From Alisma plantago-aquatica (lineage: Eukaryota; Streptophyta; Magnoliopsida; Alismatales; Alismataceae): a stretch of DNA of 64,000 nt. Made by a program: the position numbers and the translations under genes. This document shows, one piece after another, positions 23,551-36,679 of the stretch. The DNA is taken from positions 1,331,644,415 through 1,331,708,414 of the forward strand of contig OY856409.1 of NCBI GenBank assembly GCA_963693085.1. The letters run 5' to 3'. Every line of letters starts with the position of its first letter. Positions within the stretch are counted from its first letter, which is position 1. Below the pieces are notes generated by a model. It saw nothing but the letters and a program-made list of their open reading frames with translations. It did not search any database and was not told the origin of the DNA.

Positions 23551-25812
23551 ATGAACAATAGCAAAGCCTAACATTTTCTCATTATACAACTCAAAACTAA
23601 AGAACCTTGAACTTAATAATCTTTAGGGTTGGATTAGTCATCTTTTAGAGACTAGATCTAATCTAGCCTCTAGGTTAGCACCTAGATGTCCGAGAACTAG
23701 GTCTAGACTGGTGCTTGTTGAGTAGCAAGTCCTTAGATGTCGTTCTTTCCTTGTAGTGCAGTGGTATGGGATGTTGCACTATTTGGAAATGGCGTGCATC
23801 AAGGGAAGAGAAACCCTAGACATATGGCGCTCGTTGTCTAGAGTAGCTATGCTATTCTACACCATGTTCTCACCCTTTTCATTAGTTTTCATGACACTGG
23901 ACTCTCTACTATGTGTGGGACACTGATTTTCTGGATTTGGTTTTTTATTCCAATCAGATCGAACCTTGATAGTTTTCTCTAATTCTTGTTTTATTGGAAA
24001 AAAACGATATAATATTTTATTATATATATGTATTACACAAATGTGTCCCCACAAAAGTACGAGTAGGAGGTGGTCATGTAACCTAAGTGAAAGTGAATGA
24101 CATCAGTCTAGAAGAGAGAGTAGTTCTAGATTAGATGTCTAGAGCCTTGTTTGGAATATGTGATAGATAGAATAAGATTAGATGATGGTCTAAGTTGTAT
24201 AGATATTACATAAGATGGTTATGATGATCTATGTTTGTCTTTGAGGACTTAAGTTCAGTTTTCAGGATTTGAGATAAGCTTTGATGATGCAAGTAACTAG
24301 GCTTTTATGAGATAAGATAAGTTAAGTTAAGACAAGGTTGTGAGTCAGCTCGAGCCTCAATCTCTTTTATGAAGGAGGACCTCTAGTGTTAGGACCAGTT
24401 TTAGGGTTAACTCCAGAGAGAGTGAGACCCATTGGGAGAATGTTAGAGAACCTAAACTCTAAGATATGAGAATTTTGAGATATGTGATATGATATGTCCT
24501 AAACTAGACTACTCCTGAGTGAATGAGTTGAGTTGATTAATTCATGATTCCTATAGTCCTTCTGAACCCTAGATGTCTTTGGGAGGACCAAACCCTAGAT
24601 ACAGAGAGAGGTTGGTTATATATACATATGTGAATAAGGGAATATGAGTGTCTGCCATCTGGGTGAGGGAGAGATCCCAAGACCCTAGAGGAGGTAGCTA
24701 TGATAGTTTATGTGAAGCCTCATGCTCGGGTTGGTGGTTTCCCACATAGGAATCTAGTAGTTTCATATGAGAGAGAGTCAAGAAATAGTTCTCATGGGTA
24801 GAGACCTTTGGAGAGTATGTCATAGCATGTTTTGGTTTGTGCTTATGTGACTAGAGCTTGTAAGGTTATCACTAGTAACAATGAGGTAGACCTATTAACC
24901 CTAGACCAGAGAGGGAAGATAAAGTATATGCATATGAGATACTCATAGAGTTGAGTTAGCTCAGAGAGACTGAGCATGACACTACCCTCATGGTATGGGT
25001 TAGAGGAACCTCTTTTGGACTATATAAAGTTTTGATACATGTTTAACAAGCCACTCACAATCATTGTTTAGCACAACCATGGTATAATAAACATAAGAAC
25101 GTGATCTAAGTTTGAGATATCATATGAGGGTATGACATGAAGGAAAACTAGAAATGGTTTTATAGATCTCAATGTATAAATGGTTAACCATATACATGAG
25201 TAATGATGATAATATGATATTGTTTATTAACCATGTGATAAAATCACCAGTAAATGTTGCAAACTTATTATGAGCAATGACATACGATCATATGAATAAA
25301 ACATGTTATATGAGGTGTTAATCTTAGTGCTTAATAAAGATGAAAAATATAATTTGATAGCTAGCACAACATAGTGATTATGACACCTTGATATGATCTA
25401 GATGGATAAAGTGGGTTAACTATAGTTATACCCTCCTAAAAGGCATATGTTAATATTGAACATGTTCTAACAATTAGCTCAATAAAATGTTGATGACACC
25501 TTGATGTATGAGTTAATCTTAGTTAACTCATTTGGAGCATGGTAATATGATGTGGGAACCCTAATGCATGGGTTAAGATAAGGATGCAGCCCTGATATAT
25601 GAGATCTGTAATGACATAACCTAATCCTCTAAACATGTAGTTCAACCTTGAATGGGGTGTTTGTGCACCCAAGATGGTTGTAAACCCCCTAATAGTGCTT
25701 TAGATACATGGTTCTAGGTAACCTTTGCAGATATATTACACATAGAATAGTGCCTACATGTGGATTAAGGCAAGTTAAGGCTTTCCCTGGGAGTATGAGT
25801 ATGGTTACTTTC

Positions 25813-25843
25813 GAGGACGAAAGTTCTTTTAAGATGTATATGA
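25813..25843 (+). other. LARD0 polypurine-tract region
   Basis: gaggacgaaagttcttttaa directly precedes the 3' LTR start at 25844. A second copy of the same stretch, gaggatggaatttctttta, occurs 61 bases later at 25874, inside the LTR. Confidence 0.65.
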
Positions 25844-26983
25844 TGTGAAAGACTGGATTTCTGGCTTAATTTTGAGGATGGAATTTCTTTTAAGGTGTGT
25901 AGGATGTGATGGAGTGGACTTTTGGAATCCTTAAATGTCCAATGACTTAAATGAAAGCATATGTTTGAGTTAGATTGAGAGTTCCAAGCTTTTGACAAAG
26001 TAAGTGCGTTGATGTGAGGTTGATATCATGATTAAGATCTCTCTTTTGATGCCTTTTTGAAGAATTTAATTGAATGGTCTAATGGTTGATTTTTGGCACC
26101 ACATTTGAGTAGAAGGTATCTTGAGTGGTAGGAAAGCTATGGTTAAAATATGGTGGCAATTGGATGTTCCTAAAGGAAGTTATCAAGGTTTGAAATCTGA
26201 GAAATAATGTGCATATTTGATGATTTATGGACCTAAGTCCTGACTTAGCTAGTGTCATGCACCCCCTGCTTATGGACCTGGTATGTGCAGTCAGATCCTA
26301 GCCCTAGATATCTAATCTAGTGGCAGTGCCCTTTAACTTGAGTAAACCACGGATGGGCTCAAGCGAGGGACTCACTCAGACCATTGGAATGGAAATCAAA
26401 GGTCATTGTGTTGTCTCCAACCTAGCGGTTACAAGCTCAACCATGAAGGCAACCACGCACATCACCTACCTTGTTGGTCGTGGCTGGAGAGTGGGAATCC
26501 CTTGGTAGTTGGACTTGCCTCCCCATCACGATATGTTTTGACCCCATTTTATAGTCATAATGTGTAGCGAGCAGGGAGAACAAGCTCCTGATTTCCCATG
26601 CCTCTCCACTGCATTCACCAGGTCGTAGGAGAAGAATGAATTGGGAGATTGAGAGATGATCAGAGGAAAATGAATGGGCGGGAAGGAAGATCGAGGTTAG
26701 GGGAACCCAACCCAACTGCTCTCGTAGGCCCTCATGGCTATTTTGATGGTGGTCGAAGGGCACCCCATTGGAGAAGGAGATGAGTTTGAGACCTGCTCGG
26801 TATGAGTTTCCACCGTAAATGGAGACTACAGGAGAGTTCCTAGAGGCTCAATGATGGTAGTGGTTATCGTGTATGTGTGTAAGATCATCAGAGGTAATAA
26901 CCCCTCTTTCTGCCCACTATAGCCAGAACCATGGCGGCAGTGCCCTTAAGGGGAGTGAGATCCATATCGTCATCCAAGAAGAC
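25844..26983 (+). repeat. LARD0 3' LTR, first part (interrupted by LARD2)
   Basis: This corresponds to 19715-20853 of the left LTR. The LARD2 insertion site shows as the intact caagaagacgatc at about 20845 in the left LTR. The last five bases (AAGAC, 26979-26983) are the LARD2 target-site duplication. Confidence 0.92.
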
Positions 26984-29417
26984 TGTAACACCTCATCCTC
27001 GACAAAACACAATTACATGCTAACCAGCGGATTACCGAAAAACACGGGAAATTAAAACCTATTTACATCAAGCACCACAAGATGAAACATATAATATCTG
27101 AGCCAACATTTTACATATCACAGTATATTTCCAAGGTTCTACAACATAATTTCCCATCATCTCGTTACATGAAATAATTGTTGCAGGATGCTTTACATCA
27201 AGATACATATCAGAAACCATACATCGATCATGTACGAGAAACATCGAAAAACTCTCCCGAAGACCTGAGTGTATAGGGACGACACATAGGACTCTACTGC
27301 TAGACACTATCTATCCCACCAGGTACGATACCTCTGCATAACATCCGCAGCCACATGATCTGCATCTCTCCAGGCACATCCACCTAAAAAGGGTTATTAA
27401 CCAGCGGGGTGAGACACACAGTCCCAGCGAGAAACATAACCCTCTACCAACTATATTATGATCCCAGATAACTGACATAAGCAGATTATAAGAGTAGTAT
27501 ACTGAGAAGGGTTATTCTTACCAGCAACCTACCAAGATATTCATGAGGCCTATAACCAGACAGACTGTATGGAATATGATTGACAAGATAAACTTTATAC
27601 GATATTATCACATGGTATAAGGAATGTATGATAAACTGCAAGTGTAAAACCAGAGCAACTATATAAACAAGGCCTCAACCAATGTTTCGTATTTGTCTTA
27701 AGCAGTAAATACTAAACGGTAGGATTACATTTTATTATGCCCTGAGGAAGTGAACCGTACCGTTCAAATCCAACCTTCGGCTGCGAAGCCCATAGCCGGT
27801 GCCATACAAGGTCAATGGAAGAGCCAGAATCCACGACCTCACCCCTCATGGTCAGTACACGAGAAACATAGCAGGACCGTAGTCTCATGCTCAAGTGGCC
27901 TCAGCCACAGGGTCAGCTCCACAGTCTACCCTTCCTCTAGCCCGCCTTGGTACAGGTCACGGCGCTAGTAAAAATGAGCCACATGCTTGAACACTGTCCT
28001 CTGAGCCATGAACGCATTCATGCTCTTCATATCACATATCCAGGGCCATGGGCCTGTTCACCATGCTCATCACATATCCCGAGTCTGCAACCGCAGTTGC
28101 ACTTGTTTCCCTCTCTACTTGAGGCTAGGAGAAACCTTGCATATTCAAAAATATGCGCTCCGGTTTGTCCCGCAGGAGAACCCGTTTCACCATCACCAAT
28201 TCCTGACGATGATGGATCTATGGCCAGGGCAAACTACATGATAGGTTCCACTGTGATTAATTAGTATCTTTTATATGGATTGCAGGATTCAACCAAGTTG
28301 TATAACATGCAAACTATAACAAGAATAAACAACATAAAACTCAACATTATGCTTTTATTGTAATCACATCATCCTGATCCATCACAAGGATCCAACACTA
28401 CATGTTATCACTTGGCCTCTCGCCAATCATCCAGATCCATCACAAGGATCATCACATACCATGGGATTTCAATCCCTTATCACATAGTGCCACTTCCTCT
28501 CAAGGCTTACATCATAAACATGGGATAGCAATCCCCAGCACTTTAGTCAAATACATCATACAGATTATCTCAATATCAAGAGTAACCATCACAACAGAGT
28601 TACTCAACATATATATATCCCTCATAGCCCTTTTTACTTGGCTATGCATCACCTGCATGGTTAGTGTACATAATAATCATATTCTTAATAGAAAGACAAT
28701 GCTATCAATATAAGATGACATTAATAATTATATGATTTATCAAGGATTTAGATGTACAGGATTGGAACAACATCCATGTTCATAGCAGTATATGTAGTTA
28801 ATTTAGATTATCGTTATCCAGCTACGAGCATCCATCATGCCCCATATCTCAAGAACATGTCTTTGATTATCATATCACCAAGATTAAAGTTATAACATTG
28901 GAATATTATGAACATATGCAGATTAATGTCATGACCGGTGTATAAATCAACACACCATCACTATCGAGTCATCATCCCTAAGGATTATCTTAAGGATCAT
29001 ACACCATAATCCACCATCTAACCTTTTCAAGGGTTCATCTATCATTACTCATAATTAACCACCGCACAAAGGTCCACAACCCATTTCATCTTGGGTTCAT
29101 CATACTTTATTATATATGAACACACATCATGGCCCATACTTGTAGTCATACACCTATGCCATAATGACATGTGTAGCAACGACATCTCCTCTCAAACATA
29201 TCGTGGTCTCAACCTATCTAACATAGGTGCAGGGTTCGAGGTGATCACATACATTAGCTATATGCATTTTGGGTCATCAAAACCCTCACTAAAACTCCCT
29301 CAACCCTCACTAGAGGTCTAGCGGCAGCGCCATCCCTCACCATAGGATATGCCTGGTAGCAATACCCTTACCAAAGGTATCATGACTAGGGTTTCCAACC
29401 CTAAGGAAACTCACCAC

Positions 29418-30690
29418 CATATCGGCCAACCACTACACACCCTCTATCGTGCATCAAGGTCCCATCATCTCTCATGGTATCGGGCAAGGTGTATCGTCCA
29501 AGATCCTACTCCACCAAAGGGGTACGGCCAAGCTCAACTAAGCTTATGAACTAGAGGAACATCACCACAACAACCATATCTTTCAAAGGGTTTCGCCCAA
29601 GGTGCCCCTACTACACAAACATCTTTGTATCGTCCATGGACCACTTCTATCGGCCAGGGCACCAAGAACTGTGTCGTGCATAGCCATGATGCTTCATAAC
29701 AGCTAGCATCTAGGGTTAGCCTGTCGGGCATCATGCCATGTCGTCCATCCCCTTGTCTCGGCCAAGCTTACTAAGATAGGGTGGTGTCATCCAAAGCTTG
29801 TGTCGGGCACCAAGCTATCTGAGTCTATCGGCCAAGGCCATGTCGGGCATCAAGCTAGCACCACCCACTAGCCAAGGTCATCTCAAGACAAGGGAGGTGT
29901 GTCAGGCATCCACTGCACATGGGGTATCGTCCCACCATATCAACTAGGTGTGTCGGGCAACCACCTTTACAAGGTGTATCGGGAAGGTTACTCAACATAG
30001 TGTATCGCCCATCCATCATCTCCATAAGGGATATCGGCCAAGGGACCATAAGTGTTACCAACTCAGCTTTACTAGGTATGATGACCGAGGATACAAGGGT
30101 CAACCTAACGCCCAAGCAAGCATACCTACAAAGGATTCCACCTCAAGAACATATCATGCCACAAGGGTAGACCACTTATGTCACCCAAAGCATCTCTAAC
30201 ACCCAAGCTAGGGTTGAGGCTCTATATCGGCCAAGATACAAGGTTTAGGGTCATGTCGGCTAACTATCATCGTCTTGAGAGTAGATGTACATATCGGACA
30301 CAAGGTCACTAAAGAGTTCACCTATCATATCACCCAAAGCTCAACTCTAGAAGGGGGTATCAGGCAACACACTCAAAGGTTCATCATGGAGACCTATCGA
30401 CCAAGATCCCATCCAAGGGTCTAGTAACCATGTCATCCAAGGCTTGTCTCTAGGATGGATAGGGAATATCGGGCATCAAGGTGCAACTATTACCAACTCA
30501 TCATATCATCCATAGGTCTAGGTCATAGGCTCACCTTTCAAGTCCAAAGGAGAGAAAGGGGTGTTTCTATAACCATCAACCAAAGCATAGGCTATAGAAC
30601 ATGGTACTGTATCGGGTAGAGGCCCATATCAGGCAACCTAATTGTATCGGCCAAAGATTCATATCGTGCAAGTCATCTTCAAACTCTAGT
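29418..30690 (+). repeat. TRTCGKSCA motif array, LARD2 left LTR
   Basis: About 40 copies of tatcggcca, tatcgtgca, tatcgggca, tatcgtcca, tgtcgggca and CG-mutated forms are spaced 15-60 bases apart over 1.3 kb, nearly all in one orientation. A few reverse copies (gccgacac, gggcgacac, gccgatac) lie at 31510-31562. The right LTR has the same array at 55942-57214. Confidence 0.88.
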
Positions 30691-31344
30691 CACCCATTAC
30701 CATCTTGTACAAGGAAAACAAGCTAAAAACACAGTAATAAAACGTAGCATTCTCATTAGATAGGATTCCAAGTCCCATATATACATCTATCATGGAGAAA
30801 AGGTAACGATTTAAGTACAAGAACCATTATATACATATATGGAGAGAGTGCATAATAGAGATGGTTTAGAGTTATGTAACTCGCCTTAAGAGGACCTCCA
30901 TGAATGGCAAAAAACTCCATGATCCAAGCAGAAAACACACGTTCTCTTCCAAGAACAGCACCCATCCAAAGCTCCAAACATGCCTTCGACACCATCATCA
31001 CCACCTCAAGAAACAAAGGAAGAAGAAGAAGAAGAAACCATGGTTATGTATGGCTCAAGAAGAAGAAAGGAGGGAAGATGACCACGTCCTTGCTTACTCT
31101 TATCAAGGGCCTATCCATGGTTGAGAGGGAAAGAGGAAGGTGAAGAAGTAAGCACAAGGAAAAACTAGCAAAGAAGCATGACTCACCAAGGTCGGATCTT
31201 GAGCAAAGAGTTTCCATGGCCAAGGAGCTCGCCCCTCCATGCTCCATGGGAGTCTTCCTTAGCTCCCAAGCTCCCATGCCCGACACAAACAGATAGGAGA
31301 AGGTAGGTGGCCGAAAAGAATTGCTTGGCTAAGGAGGAAGGGAG

Positions 31345-31352
31345 TTATATAC
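31345..31352 (-). promoter_or_regulatory. Candidate TATA box, LARD2 LTR
   Basis: Minus strand reads gtgtatataactcc. The same lies in the right LTR at 57866-57873. It would give transcripts starting about 30 bases further left, upstream of the conserved block and motif array. Confidence 0.45.
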
Positions 31353-32105
31353 ACCAAGGAAGAGAGAGGTAGCAAGGGAGAGGTGTCATAACCACATAAA
31401 CCAAGGTGCCACTTGCTCTAGCTCATAATGCCACTTGTTGCCACCCTAGCAGCTCATGCATGGCCTGGTGATACACTCTAGGAAGTGTATAGTGAAGCTG
31501 GGCAGCAGCCATGGCCGACACACCCCCTGTTGGGCGACACACCTTCATGTTCTAGCCGATACACTAAAGGACAAGGTGACATATGTAACACATATATATG
31601 TTATAAAGACCATATAAGGATGTCATTCCTCATCTATCAACCAAACATGGTGCCCCATCATCCATACTCATTATAGATGATGTCACACACTAGAAAGAAG
31701 ACTCTAGATCTGATAAATTGCACATTGACCCCTCCATTTTGGGTAAATTGCAATTTACACCAAAACCTGCACAAAAAGCATAAACATCAATCAGCCAAGC
31801 TCAAACTTGAAACATAGATCCTCCACAAGGTGCCCCACGACATAATTCTCTTTCTAATGATGCAAGAGAACTAAAAGCATGATCTACATGTAACATATTG
31901 CAATATAACCCCTTACTTTGGGTAAATTGCACTTTGGTCCAAAACAAGCAAACATTGCTCAAACAACATCCAAACGGGACCAAACTGGAAGCATGAGCTT
32001 GTCACATGATACCAAAACATCTTAGAAGATTAGATTAAGGTTCTAAGAACCTTTTATAAGCAAAGAAAACAGGGTTAGCCCAAAACCTGCGTCAGGGTCC
32101 TTACA

Positions 32106-34187
32106 AGTTATAAACCCCTAACAAGGATTTTGTCCCCGAAATCCCGAGCGGAAAGAAGACAGGTGTTACTTGTGCATCACATCAAACAACTCCGCAAGGC
32201 TCCCAGGTGTCACAGATCTGAGACCAACATACTTGCTCTTTTCCCAGAGCCACTCAGAGCTTATCCTTTGCCTGGTAACACTCTTAGATACTGGAACATT
32301 ATATGCAACTCGTATTACTCAGGTATCAGCTCCTTCTACTAATGTATCGTATTCCTCGTTATGTTTCCGCTGTGCTACTCTAATCTCACAAGCTTGGAAC
32401 TTTAAGCTTTGCATAACTTGTATCACTGTCTTTCCGCTACATATGTTTCATCTGTTCTTCTCTTTATAAAGGATTGACTCTACTCAAGGGGGATCTTTCT
32501 CAGAAGAGGTTATCACAAGGTACATACTCTACAATACACCTGTATGCTCATGACAAGGCTCAACTAGATGAGCTTTCCCAAGATGACATTACATCACTTC
32601 CTTTCCTTAGGTGCATACCTTCCGATGTCATGTTTATGCGGAGCATAAACCCCTAACATATGATAGCCGCTCTATAGGCATTTAGCCAGATCAAACCAAA
32701 GCCAATTTTTCCATCTGAGACAACTTCACACCTTTCTAAGGGTATCCATTCTCAGGGTTACAACGATCCTTGACATGTCACACATAAAGGGATTCACCCG
32801 ACTATTACATCCAGGAAAGGAAAGGATATGGAGAAGGGTATACTCCATCCTACACAACCAGGTCAACAACAAGGTGCTCAACAACAGACTATCTCTCTTC
32901 TGACTCACAGGAAGGGAGCATCTGCCAAACCTAAAACAAGCTATTCAAAGGAGGCTACATCCTGAACTGGGTCAACTAGAGCAGATAAGAGGCAAAAGCG
33001 GAATGGAGTGACTCCATTCGACCTATCACCACACACTGGTCAGCTCAGGCCTCGAGGTCTAACTGTCTCCTGTTTCCATCTGTTGCTGATCAAACCATTC
33101 TGTCCCCACTTACTTATCCTTATCAGCGTTCCTTTGTGATGTTGAACTACTACTTCGAGGGTCACCACATAGATCCATACTTCCAAAACTAGCTTCCAGC
33201 TTGTGGGTTCAAGGTCAAGGGCAATCGATCAAGACGGTTCACCTTCATACCTCCACGATCTAGGCATCTTGATTCTTGACTCCTTCTCAAAAGGCATGCC
33301 AAGAGGATCCTACCGTCATCATCCATCACAGACATCCCCGTCTTGGAAACCAAAGTCCAAGATCAGCTGATACTTTTCGAAGTATCCAAACAATTATCAC
33401 TTCAAGGGTACACATATCAAGTGACACAAGGTCCACTTGACTGCCATTCCCTCAAAAGGAAGGAACACAAAGGAACAAACTCCTCCCATCACCCCATCAA
33501 CACCTATGGTTTCATATCAAAGGAGAGGGTATTATCACTTTCTTTGATCCTTACATGAGTTTCCAACCGTTTGTACAACGTTAAAACCTTGTTCCATATG
33601 GTTTTATCTTGTATCTTCTTGGGTTCCTTGCTCTAGGCACAGGAAACATCAAGACCATTATATGTCATTATTCTTCTTCTCTTGTTACCATTTTATCATA
33701 ATCATGATTAGTCCCTAATTATATCAGATTTTGTTTACATTCTTTGGTTGGTCTGAGATTATATCAGGTTCCATCTTGTTTACTCATCACTTATTCTTCT
33801 AACTTTATCTTTTCTTTCAAGTACATTCTTCATCTTGTGTAAGTTCTCTATTTTAACTTACGTTGTTATCACAAGTTAATCTGTCTTTTATCATATATAT
33901 CTCTTGAGATTACAGTTTCAAGAAATTATCTCATCATATTCTTAATTTTGTTATGCTCTTTAGATTGCTCCAGAATGACTACTTGATCAGAGTAATCAAG
34001 GAGGAAACAATCTAATGCTCCATACTTACCTTTGTCTTCAATGTTTGAATACCTGGCCAGGGCATCAAGCACAGAGATTAGGTAGTATGCATCATATTTT
34101 ATGTCAAGGTCCTACCTTAGACACCATCCTAATCCTAGTCCTAGTGTCCCCGTAGACTCGGCGAACCTAGAGCTATGATACCAAACT
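32106..34187 (-). mobile_element. LARD2 internal region, non-coding
   Basis: It begins with the polypurine-tract context (32107-32146, with attttgtccccgaaatccc) and ends at the primer site. No frame resembles gag or pol. Parts match the LARD1 interior: gcggagcataaacccctaac at about 32637 pairs with gcagagcataaacccctta in LARD1 at about 3412, and agaatgactacttgatcaga occurs in both. Confidence 0.8.
34172..34183 (-). other. LARD2 primer-binding site (one mismatch)
   Basis: The minus strand reads TGGTATCATAGC, the initiator-Met site with one substitution. It lies four bases inside the LTR start at 34188. Confidence 0.85.
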
Positions 34188-34537
34188 TGTAACACCTCAT
34201 CCTCGACAAAACACGATTACATGCTAACCAGCGGATTATCGAAAAACATGGGAAATTAAAACCGATTTACATCAAGCACCACAAGATGAAACATATAATA
34301 TCTGAGCCAACATTTTGCATATTACAGTATATTTCCAAGGTGCTACAACATAATTTCCCATCATCTCGTTACATGAAATAACTGTTGCAGGATGCTTTAC
34401 ATCAAGATACATATCAAAAACCATACATCGATCATTGTACGAGAAACATCGAAAAACTCTCCCGAAGACCTGAGTGAACAGGGACGACACATAGGACTCT
34501 ACTACTAGACACTATCTATCCCATCAGGTACGATACT
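34188..34537 (-). repeat. LARD2 5' LTR, first part (interrupted by Tekay)
   Basis: It corresponds to 26984-27332 of the left LTR. The last five bases, ATACT (34533-34537), are one copy of the Tekay target site; the other copy, ATACC, is at 53844-53848, and the left LTR shows the intact gatacctctgc. Confidence 0.93.
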
Positions 34538-36679
34538 TGTGGGCTCCGATCTCCAAACCACGAAATAATCACGATTTAAACTTGAGCGGAAGCAATCGGT
34601 AATCAGCGGAAGACAAAAATCATGGGAAATTAAAACTTTTCGAGATAAGAGCTTGAAACCACAAACCTTTTCCATAGAAAAAGGATTTAAACTGTATACA
34701 TCTCTGTCAAATTACTTCTTGAGTAATTATATACAACATGATACAAAATCTCAAGAACTCATGACCAAAACACTCCAAGACCCGAGAGTACAGAGGACAC
34801 ATAGGACTGACTCTAACTACACAACATAGCAGGCTGAATCTCCACCTGAGATTTACTACTGCTCCTGGTGCTGCTGCTGCTGGGATTGGTCACCTTTAGA
34901 CCGGTTCCTCCGTCTTCGATGACCACCTAAAAAGTTGAAGTCTACGGGGTGAGACAATTATACATAATTGCCCCAGCGAGAGTTATAACTCTCCACTAGA
35001 AGCTTTATAAGCAAACAAAGAATAACTTAAGCAGTAAAAGCTTTCAAAGCATTCATTAGAAGTTTTGATAATAAGCAAGAGTTCAACATTTATGAAACAT
35101 GAAGAACATATACTTTTATCCAGTGTAACATCAATCAAGTAATACTACGCTATTGATTATGTTTTTCAAACATTATTATGCCATGTGGAGATGAGGCATA
35201 CCACTCATACTCCAACTGATTGCTAAGAAGTCACATCAGTATCATACATAGGTCATTAAGAGAGCTGGATTCTCATGACCTTCACCTTCCTTAGTTAGTA
35301 AGAGGATTACTTGTAGGACATCTTGTGTCTCTACTATTATAGCTCACCAGGGTAAACTGGTCCTTCGCTATTCTAGAGTTACAGTGGCGTTCTGTACTCT
35401 CTTCATCATCAGGAGATTTCATGTTTATCTCCACTGATACGGATATCTATGTTTTCTTCTTCATCAGGAGGTTTCATGTTTACCTACTACTGATACGGTA
35501 TGGGGTTGTAGTGAAGGATTGACAGATTACATATCTACATCAATTTCTTACACTAGGATGTAAGGTTCTACACATCCATATACCCCACATACTCACTAGT
35601 ATGTGATCCAGGAGTTCCCTTAGGAAAATCTGTTTCACCATCATTTGATCTCTGACAATGATGGGTCTATGATCAGGGCTCTACATTATACTTGATTAGT
35701 TAGGTACATTCAGTATTCATTTAACATCACACATTGTTCTTCAAACAATAACAGTAGCATAACAGCTATAAAAGGAGAATACTAGATGTAACAAGCCTAA
35801 CTCACATCAATCATCATTTCTCATTATACTCATCACAAGTCATCTCGAAAGCATGACTTTGATGGTATTCATGGCTCTTACAGCCCATTATTATCATAGA
35901 ATGCCACTGACAAGGCATCAAGATACTTTACTTATTCATAAAGCTATCAATATGCCTTTAATGAATATAGTATCATCATCCATACCTGGATATGATCACC
36001 TCCATATCAGAACCTGCATGGTTAATTCAACTAATAAAGGTAATTCAAAACAATGATTATACTTTCCACTCTTGTTATAAGAGCTAAGTTCTTTGATTAT
36101 TATCAACTAGAGTTTAATACTCATATAACATGTCATCATCTTTGAATTAGGGTTTACTATTCACATCACATGGTGAATTGAACTCATAACATCATCATTG
36201 ATGCTCTCAGATTAGTTTAAGATTCATCATATATCATAATTAGGGTTTTCATGATCTCACATAGGTGGGTCATACCCTAATCATTCACATTCATGTGTAT
36301 TGAAGGTTCTTTACTTGAGTTTCCACTCTAAAAGGGTACTCTCTCTCTTTTAAGGTACTTTCTCTCTCTTAAGATTCTTTCTCTCTCCTCATACTAGTAG
36401 ATGGTGATAACACTTCTCTAGATCAGGTTGGGTTAAGTCCTCATGGGCTAACATAAGCCAAAACATCATTAACATGTGATTAGGGTTTTATTAGAAACAG
36501 GTATTGCTCAATTAAACCCCTCAAGGGTATTTTGGTAATTTACCTCATGATCACCATCATGGGTCAACTCATTAATCACTTAGTCCCTTAATGACCTAGG
36601 TTACCATTAGGGTTTAGATTAGATCATCATTGAATCAATTACATCATCAATTGATTAAGTACAAACCACCTTGAACACC

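Larger units (their letters stand above)
23537..25843 (+). mobile_element. LARD0 internal region, non-coding
   Basis: It starts with the primer-binding site and ends with a purine-rich tract. No open frame exceeds about 65 codons and none shows a retroelement motif. The sequence is AT-rich with frequent ccctaga and gagaga words. It is what remains, or was acquired, in place of gag-pol. Confidence 0.8.
26984..32105 (-). repeat. LARD2 3' LTR
   Basis: Full-length LTR, near-identical to the split right copy. The part at 27736-28230 matches the LARD1 LTR. A long motif array covers 29418-30690, a conserved block lies at 30869-30890 and a candidate minus-strand TATA box at 31345-31352. The last kilobase holds the gggtaaattgcactttggtc stretch also found in LARD1. 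Confidence 0.93.
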
